A stretch of 64,000 nucleotides of DNA from NCBI GenBank assembly GCA_026122225.1, contig JANEZZ010001393.1:248001-312000 (forward strand). The letters run 5' to 3'. Every line of letters begins with the position of its first letter. Position 1 is the stretch's first letter. A program made the position numbers and the translations under genes. The stretch is from Heloderma charlesbogerti (taxonomy: Eukaryota > Chordata > Lepidosauria > Squamata > Helodermatidae). This document shows, one piece after another, positions 45,600-56,190 of this stretch. The notes beneath the pieces are model-generated. The model was not told the origin of the DNA. It saw only the letters and a list, made by a program, of their open reading frames with translations, and ran no database searches.

Positions 45600-45770
45600 T
45601 TTTGTTATTTCAACAGGCTGTTAGCAATCTTCTTTGCTCTCTTTGGAATTATAAGGTTTTAAAAATTTCTGTTGATATTTTTTACTGTGGTTTTAAATGT
45701 ATGGTGTTAGCAGCCCTGAATGGAGTGGAAAGGCTGGGATAAGAATTCCTGAATTAACTAAATACATGGT
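45600..45770 (+). repeat. L2 3' UTR and tail
   Basis: CAGGCTGTTAGC, TATTTTTTACTGTGG, GTTAGCAGCCCTGAATGG and AAAGGCTGGGATAAG correspond to an L2 3' UTR. It likely belongs to the L2 fragment at 44,478. Confidence 0.55.
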
Positions 45771-45808
45771 AACAATGTTTTTGGGACCTGAGAGTTGGTA
45801 TGTTTCTG

Positions 45809-46440
45809 TTAGGAAGTAAGGTTGGCTTTGAAAGCAGACCGAAGGCAGGCCAGCTGGCTGGCAGACGGGGAGAGCCGCGGCTCCTGCTTGCCCCCATCCC
45901 CAGGCCCAGATGAGACCGCTCCCTTCGCCATGGCTAGTCCTGTCTTCAGCCACTTGGCAATGTCCGTCCCAGCAAGCAAGCCCCTCAGTCGCACTGCTGG
46001 ATCGCCAGCTGTCCCCCCTGTCTTCATGGATGTTGTGTGGCCCATCTCCTGCAACTTCAGCTCTCTGATGCTGCGAAAGCTGGGGGCTGCCTGATGCCTG
46101 TCCTTCCAATTCTGCAGCAAGTCCATTCTTTCCACAGCCCCATACGACCTGCCTGCACTTTGTCTGCGGGCCAGTAAGGACCACACACTTGGTATGCACC
46201 AAGTACAGCAACTTTGACATCTGCCTAAAGTCCAGGTGGATGTATGGCTTCATTCCTTTCTTGCTGTACTTCAGCTGCGGCCTGTGTATGTCCATCCTGG
46301 CGCTTTCTCTTTTGTTTTGCCTCCAGTACCTCAGAATCTGGATCTTTCTGCATTTCCAGTTCAAACTCTCTATCATCCTGCTCTTGCTAGGACAGAGGCG
46401 CGTGGACTTCAGCCTCATGAACGATCTCCTTTGAAAGCAT
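45809..46440 (-). other. Unrecognised coding-like stretch, possible pseudogene
   Basis: The longest non-transposon frame in the window is here (241 codons, minus, 45,693-46,418). A different minus frame, starting at 46,440, reads MLSKEIVHEAEVHAPLS, FELEMQKDPDSEVLEAKQK and AAAEVQQERNEAIHPP with stops at two places. A third frame (45,809-46,186) gives MDLLQNWKDRHQAAPSF and LAGTDIAKWLKTGLAMAKG. The charged, helix-like composition suggests a decayed gene or retrocopy read through frameshifts, but I cannot match it to a family. It could also be an unknown repeat. Confidence 0.3.
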
Positions 46441-46455
46441 CACATCTGACAATAT

Positions 46456-46545
46456 GAGCCTTTCTACACAAGGCATTTACTGTGCTCTCATTATTCCTCA
46501 TTCATGGCAGTTTCTGGGGGCTTTACATGACATCATCAGCCTCCA
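46456..46545 (+). mobile_element. MITE family B, partial copy 3
   Basis: GAGCCTTTCTACACAAGGC, TTTACTGTGCTCTCATTATTCC and CTTTACATGACATCATC match the left end of family B copy 2 (GAGCTTTTCTACACAG, TGTGCTCGTCATTCCC). The right end is missing. Confidence 0.55.
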
Positions 46546-47694
46546 GTCTCTTTTTGATCCCCCAACACATACATACCGAAATGTTCCTGACTTCTGATTC
46601 TCCCTTTTCTTTCTCCCCGCTTTTCTCACTAAAAATTCAGTTCTGGATTGGTGAATGACAGGTTGGAGGCATGGGCAAGCTTACAAAACAGTTCTCAAGT
46701 CCTGCTGGAATGCAAGAAGGTCACCCAGAGCAGCTGGACACAGGGTCTACCACACCCTGTATCATCTTCACATTGGTGCATTATCTCAGCTCGACTAAGG
46801 TCTTGTCAGCATTTGTATATTCTGTCTTTCCCATATTTCAGAGTTCAGGCAGAGATTTCTGCCCTCAAGGAAGACAGGCCTGCTTTGTAAATTAAACCAT
46901 GAATCAGGATTTTCTCTTGACCAAAGTTTCCTTTCACAGCTCCTATACTCTTCTGTCTCCAGTATGCCTGAAGCCCTGAAAACAAGGCCAGACCTACAGC
47001 AGGTAGTCACAAGTAGCAAATAATGTCTGGATAGTACCACTTCACCCTGTAAGTGGGGGCTTATAAAATAATAAAAGGGGGGAAATCATTGTATATAGAA
47101 ACTACCATGTCAAGGGGAAGGATTCTAGCCTAGAATTCTTCCTGATATGCTAGTTTTCTACATGTAAGGATTTTTTGTATGGGGGAATGTTCAGTCTGCA
47201 GAATAAAGTGGTACAACAGAGGCAAAGGTTTGCCACCTTATCTGCTGTTTGTGAGAAGTAGATCTTATTTGAACTGATGTCATCATGGACCTTCTTATAA
47301 AATAGCACATCTGGGCATGTGTTCTGGATCTTCAGAGCGGTGCCCCAGATCTTTTGAGATGCCCCATTGACATCGACTGCCTTAATACAAGCCTGCTTCT
47401 TCCATCTGAACTCAGCAGCCTTGCAGTGACTAGGAGACATTAGGACTCACTCCCTTGCCAGACCAATAGGGGATGTAGTAAGAAGGCAGAAGCCTTTTAA
47501 ACTATAGGAGACATTGCCATTCTTTCTTACACAGTCTGCTCTTTTTTCTTTTTTTTTTCCTCCCTACCTTTCTACATGCTCACTGCTGGGAGCTTGCTTG
47601 CAATGAAAGTTTGAAGAGGGAGGGGGAAGGACAGGAAGAGTTCCCTGTGGAATACTGGGATTTCATACAGCACCTAATTTTACTACCTCTGACT
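46546..47694. other. No gene recognised
   Basis: Small overlapping frames (up to 96 codons) without motifs. A T-rich run lies at 47,546-47,559. Confidence 0.4.
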
Positions 47695-48149
47695 GAACAT
47701 AAGAACAGAAGACAAGCCATGCTGGATCAGACTAAGGGTCCATCTAGTCCAGCATTCTGTTCACACAGCAGCCAACCAACTGTTGATGAGAAACCCACAA
47801 GCAGGACATGAGTGCAACAGCACCCTCCCACTGATGTTCCCCAGCAACTGGTGTACATAGGCTCACTGCCTCTGATACTGGCAGGACTAGTAGCCATTGA
47901 TAGCCTTCTCCTCTAGGAATTTGTCTAAACCCCTTTTCAAGTCATCTAAATTGGTGGCTGTCACTGTGGTAGCAAATTCCATAGTTTGACTATGCGCTGT
48001 GTGAAGAAGTACTTCCTTTTATCTGTTCGGAATCTCCCACCAAGCAGCTTCATGGAATGACCTCCGGGTTCTAGTATTACAAGAGAGGGAGAAAAATGTC
48101 TTCCTATCTACTTTCTTCACACCATGCATAATTTTGTACACCTCTATCG
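47695..48149 (-). repeat. CR1 3' end
   Basis: It starts AACATAAGAACAGAAG, then GCTGGATCAGACTAAGGG, CAGCAACTGGTGTACATAGG and CTTCCTTTTATCTGTTCGG, ending after GCATAATTTTGTACACCTC. It is the same CR1 family as at 56,191, truncated to about 455 bases. Confidence 0.85.
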
Positions 48150-49085
48150 TTTACACCTGTAACACTGTGTAGATGGGGCCTTTACAGCTGCTATGTGAGC
48201 ATTATTACATTTGTGGAAGTTTCTGAATCGCCATTTTGCAAAAAAAAGAAAAGAAAAAAAAGGTGACTGTGGGGTTGATGGGTGCTCAGGAACAGCTCCA
48301 AGTAAGTGCCAGTGGCTCGGTGAGCACCTGGGGGCGGGGGTGCTGAGCAGGTCCGTGGGGGACAAGTGGGGGTAGCAGCTGGGCGGATGCCTGGAGAACC
48401 CAGATGTGGGGGGGGATCCTTCCATCCCTATGGTACTGCAGATTTAATAAACTTCCCATCCCATTCCACTCCACTGACTTGGCTAGCCTTTCAAGTCAGT
48501 CCTGTGCATGTTTTGTCATTTGTATTTTGCCATGGACTCCAGCTTCGGTGGTGAGGGAAAGGCACTTTGTACATGCTCAGAGGTACTTTTGCCATAATTT
48601 AGCCCTAGTATTGAAAACAGACTGCTTGGCTGAATTGTGGTCAAGTCTTGGCACAAATTAAGTTATAGGGAGGAGGAGACAAAGATAGTTTGCACATAAC
48701 AAGGAGGATCATAGAATCATAGAATAGGAGGTAGCATCTGTTTGATGAAGCATTGCTGGAAGATGGAAAAGTGAGGAGGGATTGTTTTTGGAGGGGAACA
48801 GAATGCATTGGATCTGGTTGTGGTTTTCTTGCAACTGATGTAGTCAGTGCCTCATATTTAAAAAGAGAATGCTGAGGCTTCAATCTGTATGGGATATATT
48901 CCATCACTACTAAGTGTGTGGGGATGGGTAAGCTGCATTTGCTCAATGGTGAGAAAACAGCATTCTGCATATGTTCAGAGGTATTCTTTATTTCACTGTT
49001 ATTTGTTAACATTAGTGAAATGTAAATCAATTCTAGGAATTCTAAATGTGCATGCATACACAGACATTTATACACGTACACCCGC
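48150..49085. other. No gene recognised; tip of a CR1
   Basis: Only the terminal bases of a CR1 3' end are visible at 48,708-48,731 (ATCATAGAATCATAGAATAGG). The 199-codon minus frame at 48,641-49,240 runs through a CA microsatellite and a hAT MITE and is not a gene. Confidence 0.5.
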
Positions 49086-49133
49086 ATGCACACACACACA
49101 CATTTGTGTGTGTGTATACACATCTGTATATAC
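49086..49133. repeat. (CA)n/(GT)n microsatellite
   Basis: CACACACACACA is followed by TTTGTGTGTGTGTATACAC, a TA/CA-rich tract that later received two DNA transposons. Confidence 0.85.
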
Positions 49134-49450
49134 CAGGGGTGGGCAATGTGGGGCCCCTGCTGCCCCCCCCCTTGTAAATTAGAAAAAAAAGCCATCTGGA
49201 CTGGCCATTTTGAAGCTTTTTTTGAGCTGCTATGAAGCACTCAAAGGGACAAAAAAGCTTCAAAATGGCCACTGCTGATGTCAAAATTAACTAAAAAACA
49301 AGCTAATTTTGATGCTTTTGACACTTTATATGCCATTTTTTAAAAACTATTTTTTGGGGCACCATGGAGTAGGCGGAGGTGCGGTGCATGGGGTGTGTGT
49401 GTCCAAGGAACAAAAATGGCCCCCGGACCTCCTAAAGTTGTCCACCCCTA
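49134..49450. mobile_element. hAT MITE with perfect 8-bp TSD (GTATATAC)
   Basis: The ends are CAGGGGTGGGCAATGTGGG and AAGTTGTCCACCCCTA. GTATATAC occurs at 49,126-49,133 and again at 49,451-49,458, a perfect target duplication. Inside are AAAATGGCC repeats and an inverted pair, TTTGAAGCTTTTTT with AAAAAAGCTTCAAA. No coding sequence. Confidence 0.93.
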
Positions 49451-49465
49451 GTATATACATATGTA

Positions 49466-50949
49466 CCAGGTGGCCCAAAAGTAGGTATACAGTTGTTTAG
49501 AATGTTGATGGGAGGGGGAGAGAATGTGTGAGTAGAAGATGTGTGGGTGGAGTCAGAATGACAGTTGGGAAGAGTGAGTGACAGGGAGTGACAGTCGTCG
49601 TCATGTCGTGTCCAGACCAAACTCCCCTCTGCCAAAATGTAGCCATCATCACACTGCCGAGCTGCGGTTCAATCAGGTGGTAGAAGGATTAGCCAGCGCA
49701 ATGCACCGTTACCAGGGTACGCCCGATTGTATAACAATCGTCGAGGAGGCTTCTTCCGTGTACCCCAGGGAGTGACAGTTAAATCAGTTAAGTGTAGAGA
49801 GTGAGTGGAGTGAAGCCCTTAGGTAGGTATACAGTTGTTTAGTTGTTGTTTTTTTACTGATATTGTGAATGATGGCAGCGAACTTGAGTCAAGAACAAAG
49901 AAAGTGGATTCTAAAGCAATACTGGAAGGCTAAAAATGCCGAGTGGGTGCGCACAGTATGTTAAGAATCATCTGACACTCCACCAACATGTCTGACAATT
50001 TATCATCTTAGAGATAAATTTGAAGCAACAGGTGCAGTGGCTAATGCACCGAAATCTGGACTTCCCAGGATGTCTGTGACAGAGGAAAATGAGATGACAG
50101 TTGCTCTGACATTTGTGAACAGTCCGAAGAAGTCCACACGACATGCATCTCAGCAGCTATCCATACCTAGAACGTCCTTGCAACGCTTAATGCGTAAATT
50201 GAAATTGAAGCCGTACCGTCCAAGACTGTTACATGGTCTTCTGGAGGACGACCCAGATCGTGGTCAGATGAGGCTTCTTTCAAGTTGTCAGGCCACGTGA
50301 ACAGGCAGTAACTGTGTGTATTGGGCAGATTAAAATCCTCATTTGACTATCACATCTCAACTGAACCAGCCAGGCATCACAGTGTGGGGTGTACTGTCCA
50401 GCAAAGGTGTTGTAGGACCAGTTTTCTTTGATACAACTGTGGATAGTAACAATTACCTAAACATGTCACACGACATGGTAGTGCCACAACTCAGAACCAG
50501 GGCTAACTTCGCTGATCTGCTCTTCTAACAAGATGGGGCACCTCCTCATTATGATTTTGCAGTAAGGGACTATCTTGACAACACCTTCCCACAGCATTGG
50601 ATCGGATGACGTGGCAGCATTGAATGGCTGCCATGTTCACCTGACTTAACACCAATGGACTTCTTTTGGGGGGGCACAGTAAAGAATAAGGTTTTTGAGA
50701 GGAATCCCCGGACAGTGGACGAATTAAAAGAGTTCATCTCGGAAGCATTTATGGACATTGATGCGGACCGGAATTTGTGTCGTACTGTGTGTCACAGTGT
50801 TCTGGACAGGTTTGAGGAATGTTGCAATGTTGATGGAGTACATTTCGAGCACTTACGAGATTAAACAGTGTTAAACAAATGTAAATGTAATAAACAATGT
50901 AATAAAATGCAAATAAACTATACTGTATACCTACTTTTGGGCCATTCTG
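49466..50949 (+). mobile_element. Tc1/mariner transposon, defective
   Basis: The terminal inverted repeats share GGCCCAAAAGTAGGTATAC, with TA at 49,464-49,465 and 50,950-50,951. It is 1,484 bases long with one decayed transposase. It inserted 7 bases after the hAT duplication. The 5' noncoding part contains a second copy of GTAGGTATACAGTTGTTTAG at about 49,823, so the stretch 49,500-49,820 looks inserted or duplicated. Confidence 0.93.
49869..50864 (+). pseudogene. Tc1/mariner transposase, broken
   Basis: One frame carries the N-terminal helix-turn-helix region (QRKWILKQYWKAKNAEW, then KKSTRHASQQLSIPRTSLQR) and the C-terminal catalytic part (TVWGVLSSKGVVGPVFF, QDGAPPHYDF, SPDLTPMDFFWGGTVKNK, RNPRTVDELKEFI). 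The last two acidic residues are separated by 36 residues. Stops are TAA 49,962, TGA 50,298, TAA 50,526 and TGA 50,607. The region that should hold the first catalytic aspartate (between about 50,270 and 50,340) is missing, so it is an internal deletion. The protein would otherwise cut and paste its own DNA in the nucleus. Confidence 0.9.
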
Positions 50950-50951
50950 TA

Positions 50952-51540
50952 TATGCGTACACATGCAAATTTGTGTCATGTGCCTGTGCCCCAGATCTTT
51001 CAAGTACCTCGCAATGCCCCTGGATGTCATTCTACTTTAGAGTGCAGGCTAAGAAACACTTGCAGTGCCATTAAAAGGAGATAACAGTATATATTTATTA
51101 TATCAATAATAGTGTTAATGGTCTCTTTCATGCACTGTCTAGTATATGGCCATTAAAACAGCAAATCTCTCACTCAGCAGTTTGCAGCCTGTTATGTTGT
51201 TTCTCTTTTGGGGAATTTAGACCAGGCCTTGGATTGCCTTGCAATCATATTCCTAGCCATATTGCTCACTTACTCCATGGACAATTTTGACTGGTTACTA
51301 CATCTATATAACAGTAGCTGTTCTACCCATATCAGTTTCCAAGGGGTTAGGTGGAAAGACACAACACCCCCCCCCCCGCCACCAGCAACAAACTGTGATC
51401 TCAAAAGTTACCAGCTTGCCTTCTGTAGAAGCCCCCCACAGGGAAGTCATCAGTGGAGAAAGGCTCATTTTGTGTATGCTAGGCCACTCTCTCATATGCA
51501 CTGTTTACCCAACAGACTTCAAGTTTGACAATTTCTCATT
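50952..51540. other. No gene recognised
   Basis: A short C run lies at 51,366-51,377. The frames at 51,208-51,547 overlap and have no motif. Confidence 0.4.
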
Positions 51541-51760
51541 AAGCTGATTTCGATTCAGTATCACTGGAGCAAGCTCTTAATTACTTGCACTTTCATCTGT
51601 GCCCACTGACAGAATGGAGATGCCAGGAGGGGCCTCCATTTGCATATATTGATTAGAGCTAACCAAAGCTCTATTGTGTCTGCCCATCATGTTTAGGAAA
51701 TGTTAATTCACTGTCTGCTGTGGCTGCTCCCTAGCTCCTAATAAAGGGATGGCGGAAGCT
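51541..51760. other. Repeat-free stretch, possible conserved noncoding element
   Basis: It contains CTCTTAATTACTTGC, the octamer-like ATTTGCATAT, TGATTAGAGC, AACCAAAG, CTCTATTGTGTCTG and GTTAATTCAC within 200 bases, with no repeat or coding signs. The motif density suggests an enhancer, but this is only an impression. Confidence 0.3.
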
Positions 51761-53095
51761 CTTACTAGCTACTAGCAGGGCTGCTGTGGACTCCTTGTTC
51801 TATGTGGTAGAAGGGGGCCGAATGCCATTTACCAATCCATGTTGGCTTTGCAACATCGGCATCTTTTGCTAATGGCCAAAGTTCAGAATCGTTTTTCTTT
51901 CACGTTTTACGCAGACAAGTGATTTCCTCTCATTTGGGATATAAAGTTTATCTTGCAATTAGGAATGCTTAAGGAATTTGTTTGGTCCACATTCTAAAGT
52001 AGATTCACCTGATCTGCATTTCCCAGATGAAAGTTTTCCTTTGGAATCCACACTTGAACAAATTTGAGGTGGTCTCAGGGCTGCCTTTAATTAATTAATT
52101 GGTAATAGCCTCTCCAAGTGACTCAAAAGCCTGCACATCTTTTTTTCCATGCAACATCCCTGGTAGGTACAGCCTGTCGTCATGTCCTGTCACTTCCAGG
52201 GGCATTTGCAGCCCCATTTTGAACATGTGTGATGTTCGGATAGCGATGGCAGGGGATCACACCAAAGCAGTTACTAGGTGCAGTAGCAAAGGTCACTTAG
52301 GCTACACAGCTAATTAACAACTCTGCATTATCAGAGAGCCTTTGGTGCAAACAGGGCATGACGAGGCGGTGATGTTGCCTAGCAGCCAGGTGGAGCCAAA
52401 TAAGTTTCCCTTTTAGCTTGGGATCTTTTTGTGCATAAGAAGACTAGCATATTCAGTATGCTTAGTAGCTGTGGTGGTTTCATTTTGTTAGAGGCCTGGC
52501 CTAAACTGCTTTAGCCGGAGTGCTTTGCCTGTAAACTGCCTGTTAAGACCTGCAGTATTGTTTTTACAGTTTTGTTCAGACTATCTGTCAGTGACTCAGT
52601 AAAGTTCATCAAGCTCTTCACTTTCTGGATTCAGTATGCCTTATTTAGCCACTTCTGCTAACGGGTGGCAGCAGCCATGGCAGCAGATGGCCTTTCTATC
52701 TAGCCACTTGGAGCAGCTATTATCCATTAAAGAAAAAAGAAAAAGGATGATAAATTTTTTAAAAGGCAGCTCTTGTATTTTTTAAAATAAGAATTTTGCG
52801 TGTATTAAAAAAAATCACACATTAATGAGGAAAAGGGACAAAACGGATTTAATAATGAACACATTTGAAAGTAACATGGACTGACTTTAGACTAATTTGT
52901 CCATATCTACTTGTAATGTCCTAAAAGATGTAATATTTTTGCCACCAAAGGCTTGTTTGCCCAGAATGCCAAATCATGAACTAGGGATGAGGAAGAATAT
53001 TCTATTATCTAAGTTACAGTTGCATGTCTAGGCTGGAGGCTGTTACTTTCCACTGCAGTTGTCTATGAAATTAAGGCATATGGGATCTCTAGGTA
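51761..53095. other. No gene recognised
   Basis: No repeat could be assigned. The stretch 52,290-52,460 is repeat-free with CTAATTAAC and resembles the preceding candidate in composition. Confidence 0.35.
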
Positions 53096-53099
53096 CTCA

Positions 53100-53300
53100 A
53101 CACTCCTTGAGTTACAGCAATACGACAGTGGAACCAATTACCTAGGGAGGTGGTGGGCTCTCCCATACTGGAGGCCTGCAAGACGAGTCTGGACAGCCAT
53201 CTGTCAGGGATGCTCTGACTTGGATTCCTGCAATGAGCAGGGGGTTGGACTCGATGGCCTTGTAGGCCCCTTCCAACCCTACTATTCTATGATTCTACAG
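53100..53300 (+). repeat. CR1 3' end
   Basis: It contains GGAACCAATTACCTAGGGAGG, ACAGCCATCTGTCAGGG, GGTTGGACTCGATGGCC and CCCTACTATTCTATGATTC, the typical CR1 terminus. It is the same family as CR1-a at 23,726 in the opposite orientation. About 200 bases remain. Confidence 0.9.
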
Positions 53301-53308
53301 TTATGTTA

Positions 53309-53717
53309 GGGAGCAATCCTGTGGCCACTAGTCAGTGGCTAGATGGCCATAGGATATGTGGTTTTCTGGGAACCGACCTTCCTCCCTTTCTGCGCTGCCT
53401 CACAGGCAGCGTGGAACAGCCCCGAGCCCCACGCTTGGAAGAGGAGTGCAGAGCGGCCAAAACAGGGTGTTCCGGGGTGCGTTTTGGGGCGGGAAAGGCA
53501 GAAATGCCAGTATGACACATCCTATGTGTCGTCCGGCAGCCTCCTCCCCTGCTCTGCCTTCCCACGGCTGGACAGCCAAATTCAGCTGTCTAGCCCAAAA
53601 TGCAGGGCAGGAGAAGTGCAAAGGGAACGATCCCCTCCATGCTTCTCCTGCCCTGCATTGGATAGGCGGTTGCCTCTGAGTTTGGAGGCGGCTGCCTATC
53701 CCCATAGGATTGCGCCC
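53309..53717. mobile_element. Harbinger-like MITE, copy 2 (3-bp TSD TTA)
   Basis: The ends GGGAGCAATCCTGTGGCC and CCATAGGATTGCGCCC are inverted, flanked by TTA at 53,306-53,308 and 53,718-53,720. It is very similar to the copy at 43,364 throughout, including ATAGGATATGTGG, ACCGACC and the ATTGGATAGGCGGTTGC block. The 3-bp TTA target and GGGxGCAATCC ends point to PIF/Harbinger. Confidence 0.88.
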
Positions 53718-53720
53718 TTA

Positions 53721-54215
53721 ATGCTTGAATTGGGTATGAGAGTAGGCTGGATAAAAATCAATGACTGTTATGATAATACAGCAAACTGGAATGTTGAATT
53801 AGATCATTTAACCTTAAAACGGATTAACATTTAAATCACATATGCGCATACACATACTCACACACATGCGTGCACACATACATACATATATATATGTCTG
53901 GTTAAAATTTAAACCTGGAAACAAGCATCTTAACCCGCTGCCCCTTATCAAACACTAGGGCTTGAAACCTGACATTCTTCCCAGGAATGGAATAGAGTTC
54001 TTGGAATGTGTTTTCCTTCCTCCCCCCTCCCTCTGTAGCCCCTGTAAAATCTGCTCCTGGCAGTTGGGGATCCTTAGGAAGGGTGTGGGATATTGTTCAG
54101 AGCACTGCAGATTGTGGGGGTGGGGGCATTTGGTGGCAACTTCCCTTATATAAACAGTTTGGGAGGAGAATCTTGGGAATCAAACCAATGATCAAGGCAT
54201 TCTTTAGCCCAGGAA
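53721..54215. other. No gene recognised; purine/pyrimidine microsatellite
   Basis: A CA/TA-rich microsatellite lies at about 53,832-53,898, ending CATACATATATATATG. The rest is unassigned. Confidence 0.5.
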
Positions 54216-54219
54216 TTGG

Positions 54220-54545
54220 TGGGGATGCATGCGAGTGAGCAAGTGGGCTACCTCCCACCCACTCACCACTTCCGCTTTCAATTAAAAACCCAGGAATGCC
54301 TCCAATCCTGAATTGTTTTGTGATATCTGAACCCAGAAACCATGGGCAATTGTTGGGTTAACTCTGGGTTGTTTAACACCTAAACAACCCAGAGTTCTTG
54401 GTTCAGATATCACAAAGCAATTCAGGAATGGTGCATTCCTGGTTTGTTAATTGAAAATGGAAGCAGGCAAGTGAGCAGGAACCAGCATGCTCACTTGCAG
54501 GTGGGCGTTTTGTTAACCATGGGTTGTTTGTTAATCCAAATCAGG
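54220..54545. mobile_element. Foldback MITE with arms over 75 bases
   Basis: The arm at about 54,275-54,370 (TTCAATTAAAAACCC, GGAATGCC, CTGAATTG, TGTGATATCTGAACC, GGGTTGTTTAA) is repeated inverted at about 54,375-54,470. Outside are GTGAGCAAGTGGG and CATGCTCACTTGC blocks, also inverted. It is probably a nonautonomous DNA transposon; words such as AACCATGGGTTGTTT recur at 37,573. Confidence 0.75.
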
Positions 54546-55650
54546 TCATTGAGTTAAAAGCTTCTTTTCTTTGTAAATAGTAATAGGAACATACGGTTGG
54601 ATCCAGTCATACTTACTGTAGAGCCTTTGAAATCAATGGGACTTGTTAGTCATGACAAACTTGATTTCAGTGGGCCTACTCGAAGTATGACTAAGTCTTA
54701 ATGCAACTCAATATATTTTGAGGTCCATCATTATAAATATGGCATAATAGGTTGTATAGCATGGTGTTGTCATAAACATGGTACTGATGGATAGAGACTG
54801 GCAAGTCATCACGGACATTGTGATCTGGTTCCTTTGGACCAAGAAATGCCATCCTCTATATCGCTAGGAAGGTCATCCACGGTGTCCACCTGTATGATCT
54901 TGTGCGCTCCTGTTTTTATGCTCTTTAACGATCTGCTATTTGCTCAGTTCTCAAACTAGGAATATTTACTCGCCCTAGATAAACAAGGACATTTCCTTTT
55001 CATCTTATGAAAATAAACTGCTCTGTTCAGTAACTACCTACCAGCCTTTGCCTCTGGAAAGTTCTTTTTGTCTCTAAACAGAAACAGACAGAGACACACG
55101 TGCAAAGATTCATGAGCTATAATGAGGAAAAGTTTAGATTTTTCATTATTTTTTGTTTCTGCTCTGGGGTAAGTTTTGTGGAAGTCAGGAAAATTAAGCA
55201 ATATAAGAGGAGGAGCAAAAATGAACCAAAAAGCACCAATGCTGGAAGTATACCCTCCTAAATAGTATATTCTTTAGTTGTAAATTAACCTGTTTTAGTG
55301 GTTAGTTTAACCTATTAGTATGCATCATGTTTAGGAAATAAGAAGTACAAATAGGAAACATTGTTTAAATCAGTTTTTGTTGTTGTTGATTTAAATCATG
55401 GTTTAAGTCAACTTGATTTAAATTTATTCCACCCTGCTGATCACTTAGTCATAAACAACAGTGTAATAGATAATGTGGGGAAAAGGCAGTCACAGACACA
55501 TTTGTGATCAGTCTGTGATCGATCAGATGCACACTTTAATGCATACATTAACATCATCCCCATATGTTCATTAATATTGTTCAGATGAAGCACTTTTTAG
55601 TCCAATAGGACAGTAAGAGCATGTATAATTCCTACTGGAATCAGTGGTGC
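54546..55650. other. No gene recognised; short repeat
   Basis: At 54,598-54,700 there is an inverted pair around ATACTTACTGTAGAGCC and GGGCCTACTCGAAGTATG, a variant of the short interspersed palindromic repeat. The rest is unassigned. Confidence 0.45.
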
Positions 55651-55715
55651 TTAAGGGCGAAATCCTATGCATGTTTAGACAGAAAAGAGTCCTACAACTC
55701 CCAGCATTCCCCAGC
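55651..55715. mobile_element. Single arm of the GCAATCCTATGC hairpin MITE
   Basis: GGGCGAAATCCTATGC, GTTTAGACAGAAAAGAG and TCCTACAACTCCCAGCATT match the left arm of the element at 4,284. The second arm is missing. Confidence 0.65.
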
Positions 55716-56190
55716 CTATAGAACCCTAAAAGTTCTTAACTTTGGCTGGATTGTGCCTCCTGGGTCTCAAGAATGAGCTTTCCTGTAAGAAAACACTTCT
55801 GGAAGAAACTTATACAACTACTCAACTTAAGGTTCTCTGTGTATCACATGTAGTAAAGTACAGTCCTCACAGGATATATACCACATCATGTTCTTATCCC
55901 CTTTATCCCACACGCTCTGAAGTGAGGCCCTACTTTTCTTTGATTATATATTAGGGTGCTGGAGACAGGAATCTCTCTGCGTTAATGCCCCCTCCACCAC
56001 CAAATTCTCCAACCAGCTGAGCCCCAATGCCATACTATAAATAAATTATATAAATCAGTATACATATCGTTGTTTACTTTAACAAATTTTATTTGGATTT
56101 CAAATTTTGCAGGCAGAATTGGTGGAATTGTGTTGCAGGATGAGTTAGTGAGATGGAAAAGCTGGATGTTTGTAATGTTAGGAGGGAGAA
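55716..56190. other. No gene recognised
   Basis: Unassigned AT-rich sequence between the MITE arm and the 3' tip of CR1-b. Short frames only. Confidence 0.4.

Noticed and set aside
48641..49240. A 199-codon minus-strand reading frame
   Set aside because: It runs through a CA microsatellite and half of a hAT MITE, giving a repetitive CVCVCMRVYVYKC-type peptide with no domain.
53343..53834. A 163-codon plus frame
   Set aside because: It lies inside the Harbinger-like MITE copy 2; the equivalent frame is not conserved in copy 1 at 43,364.
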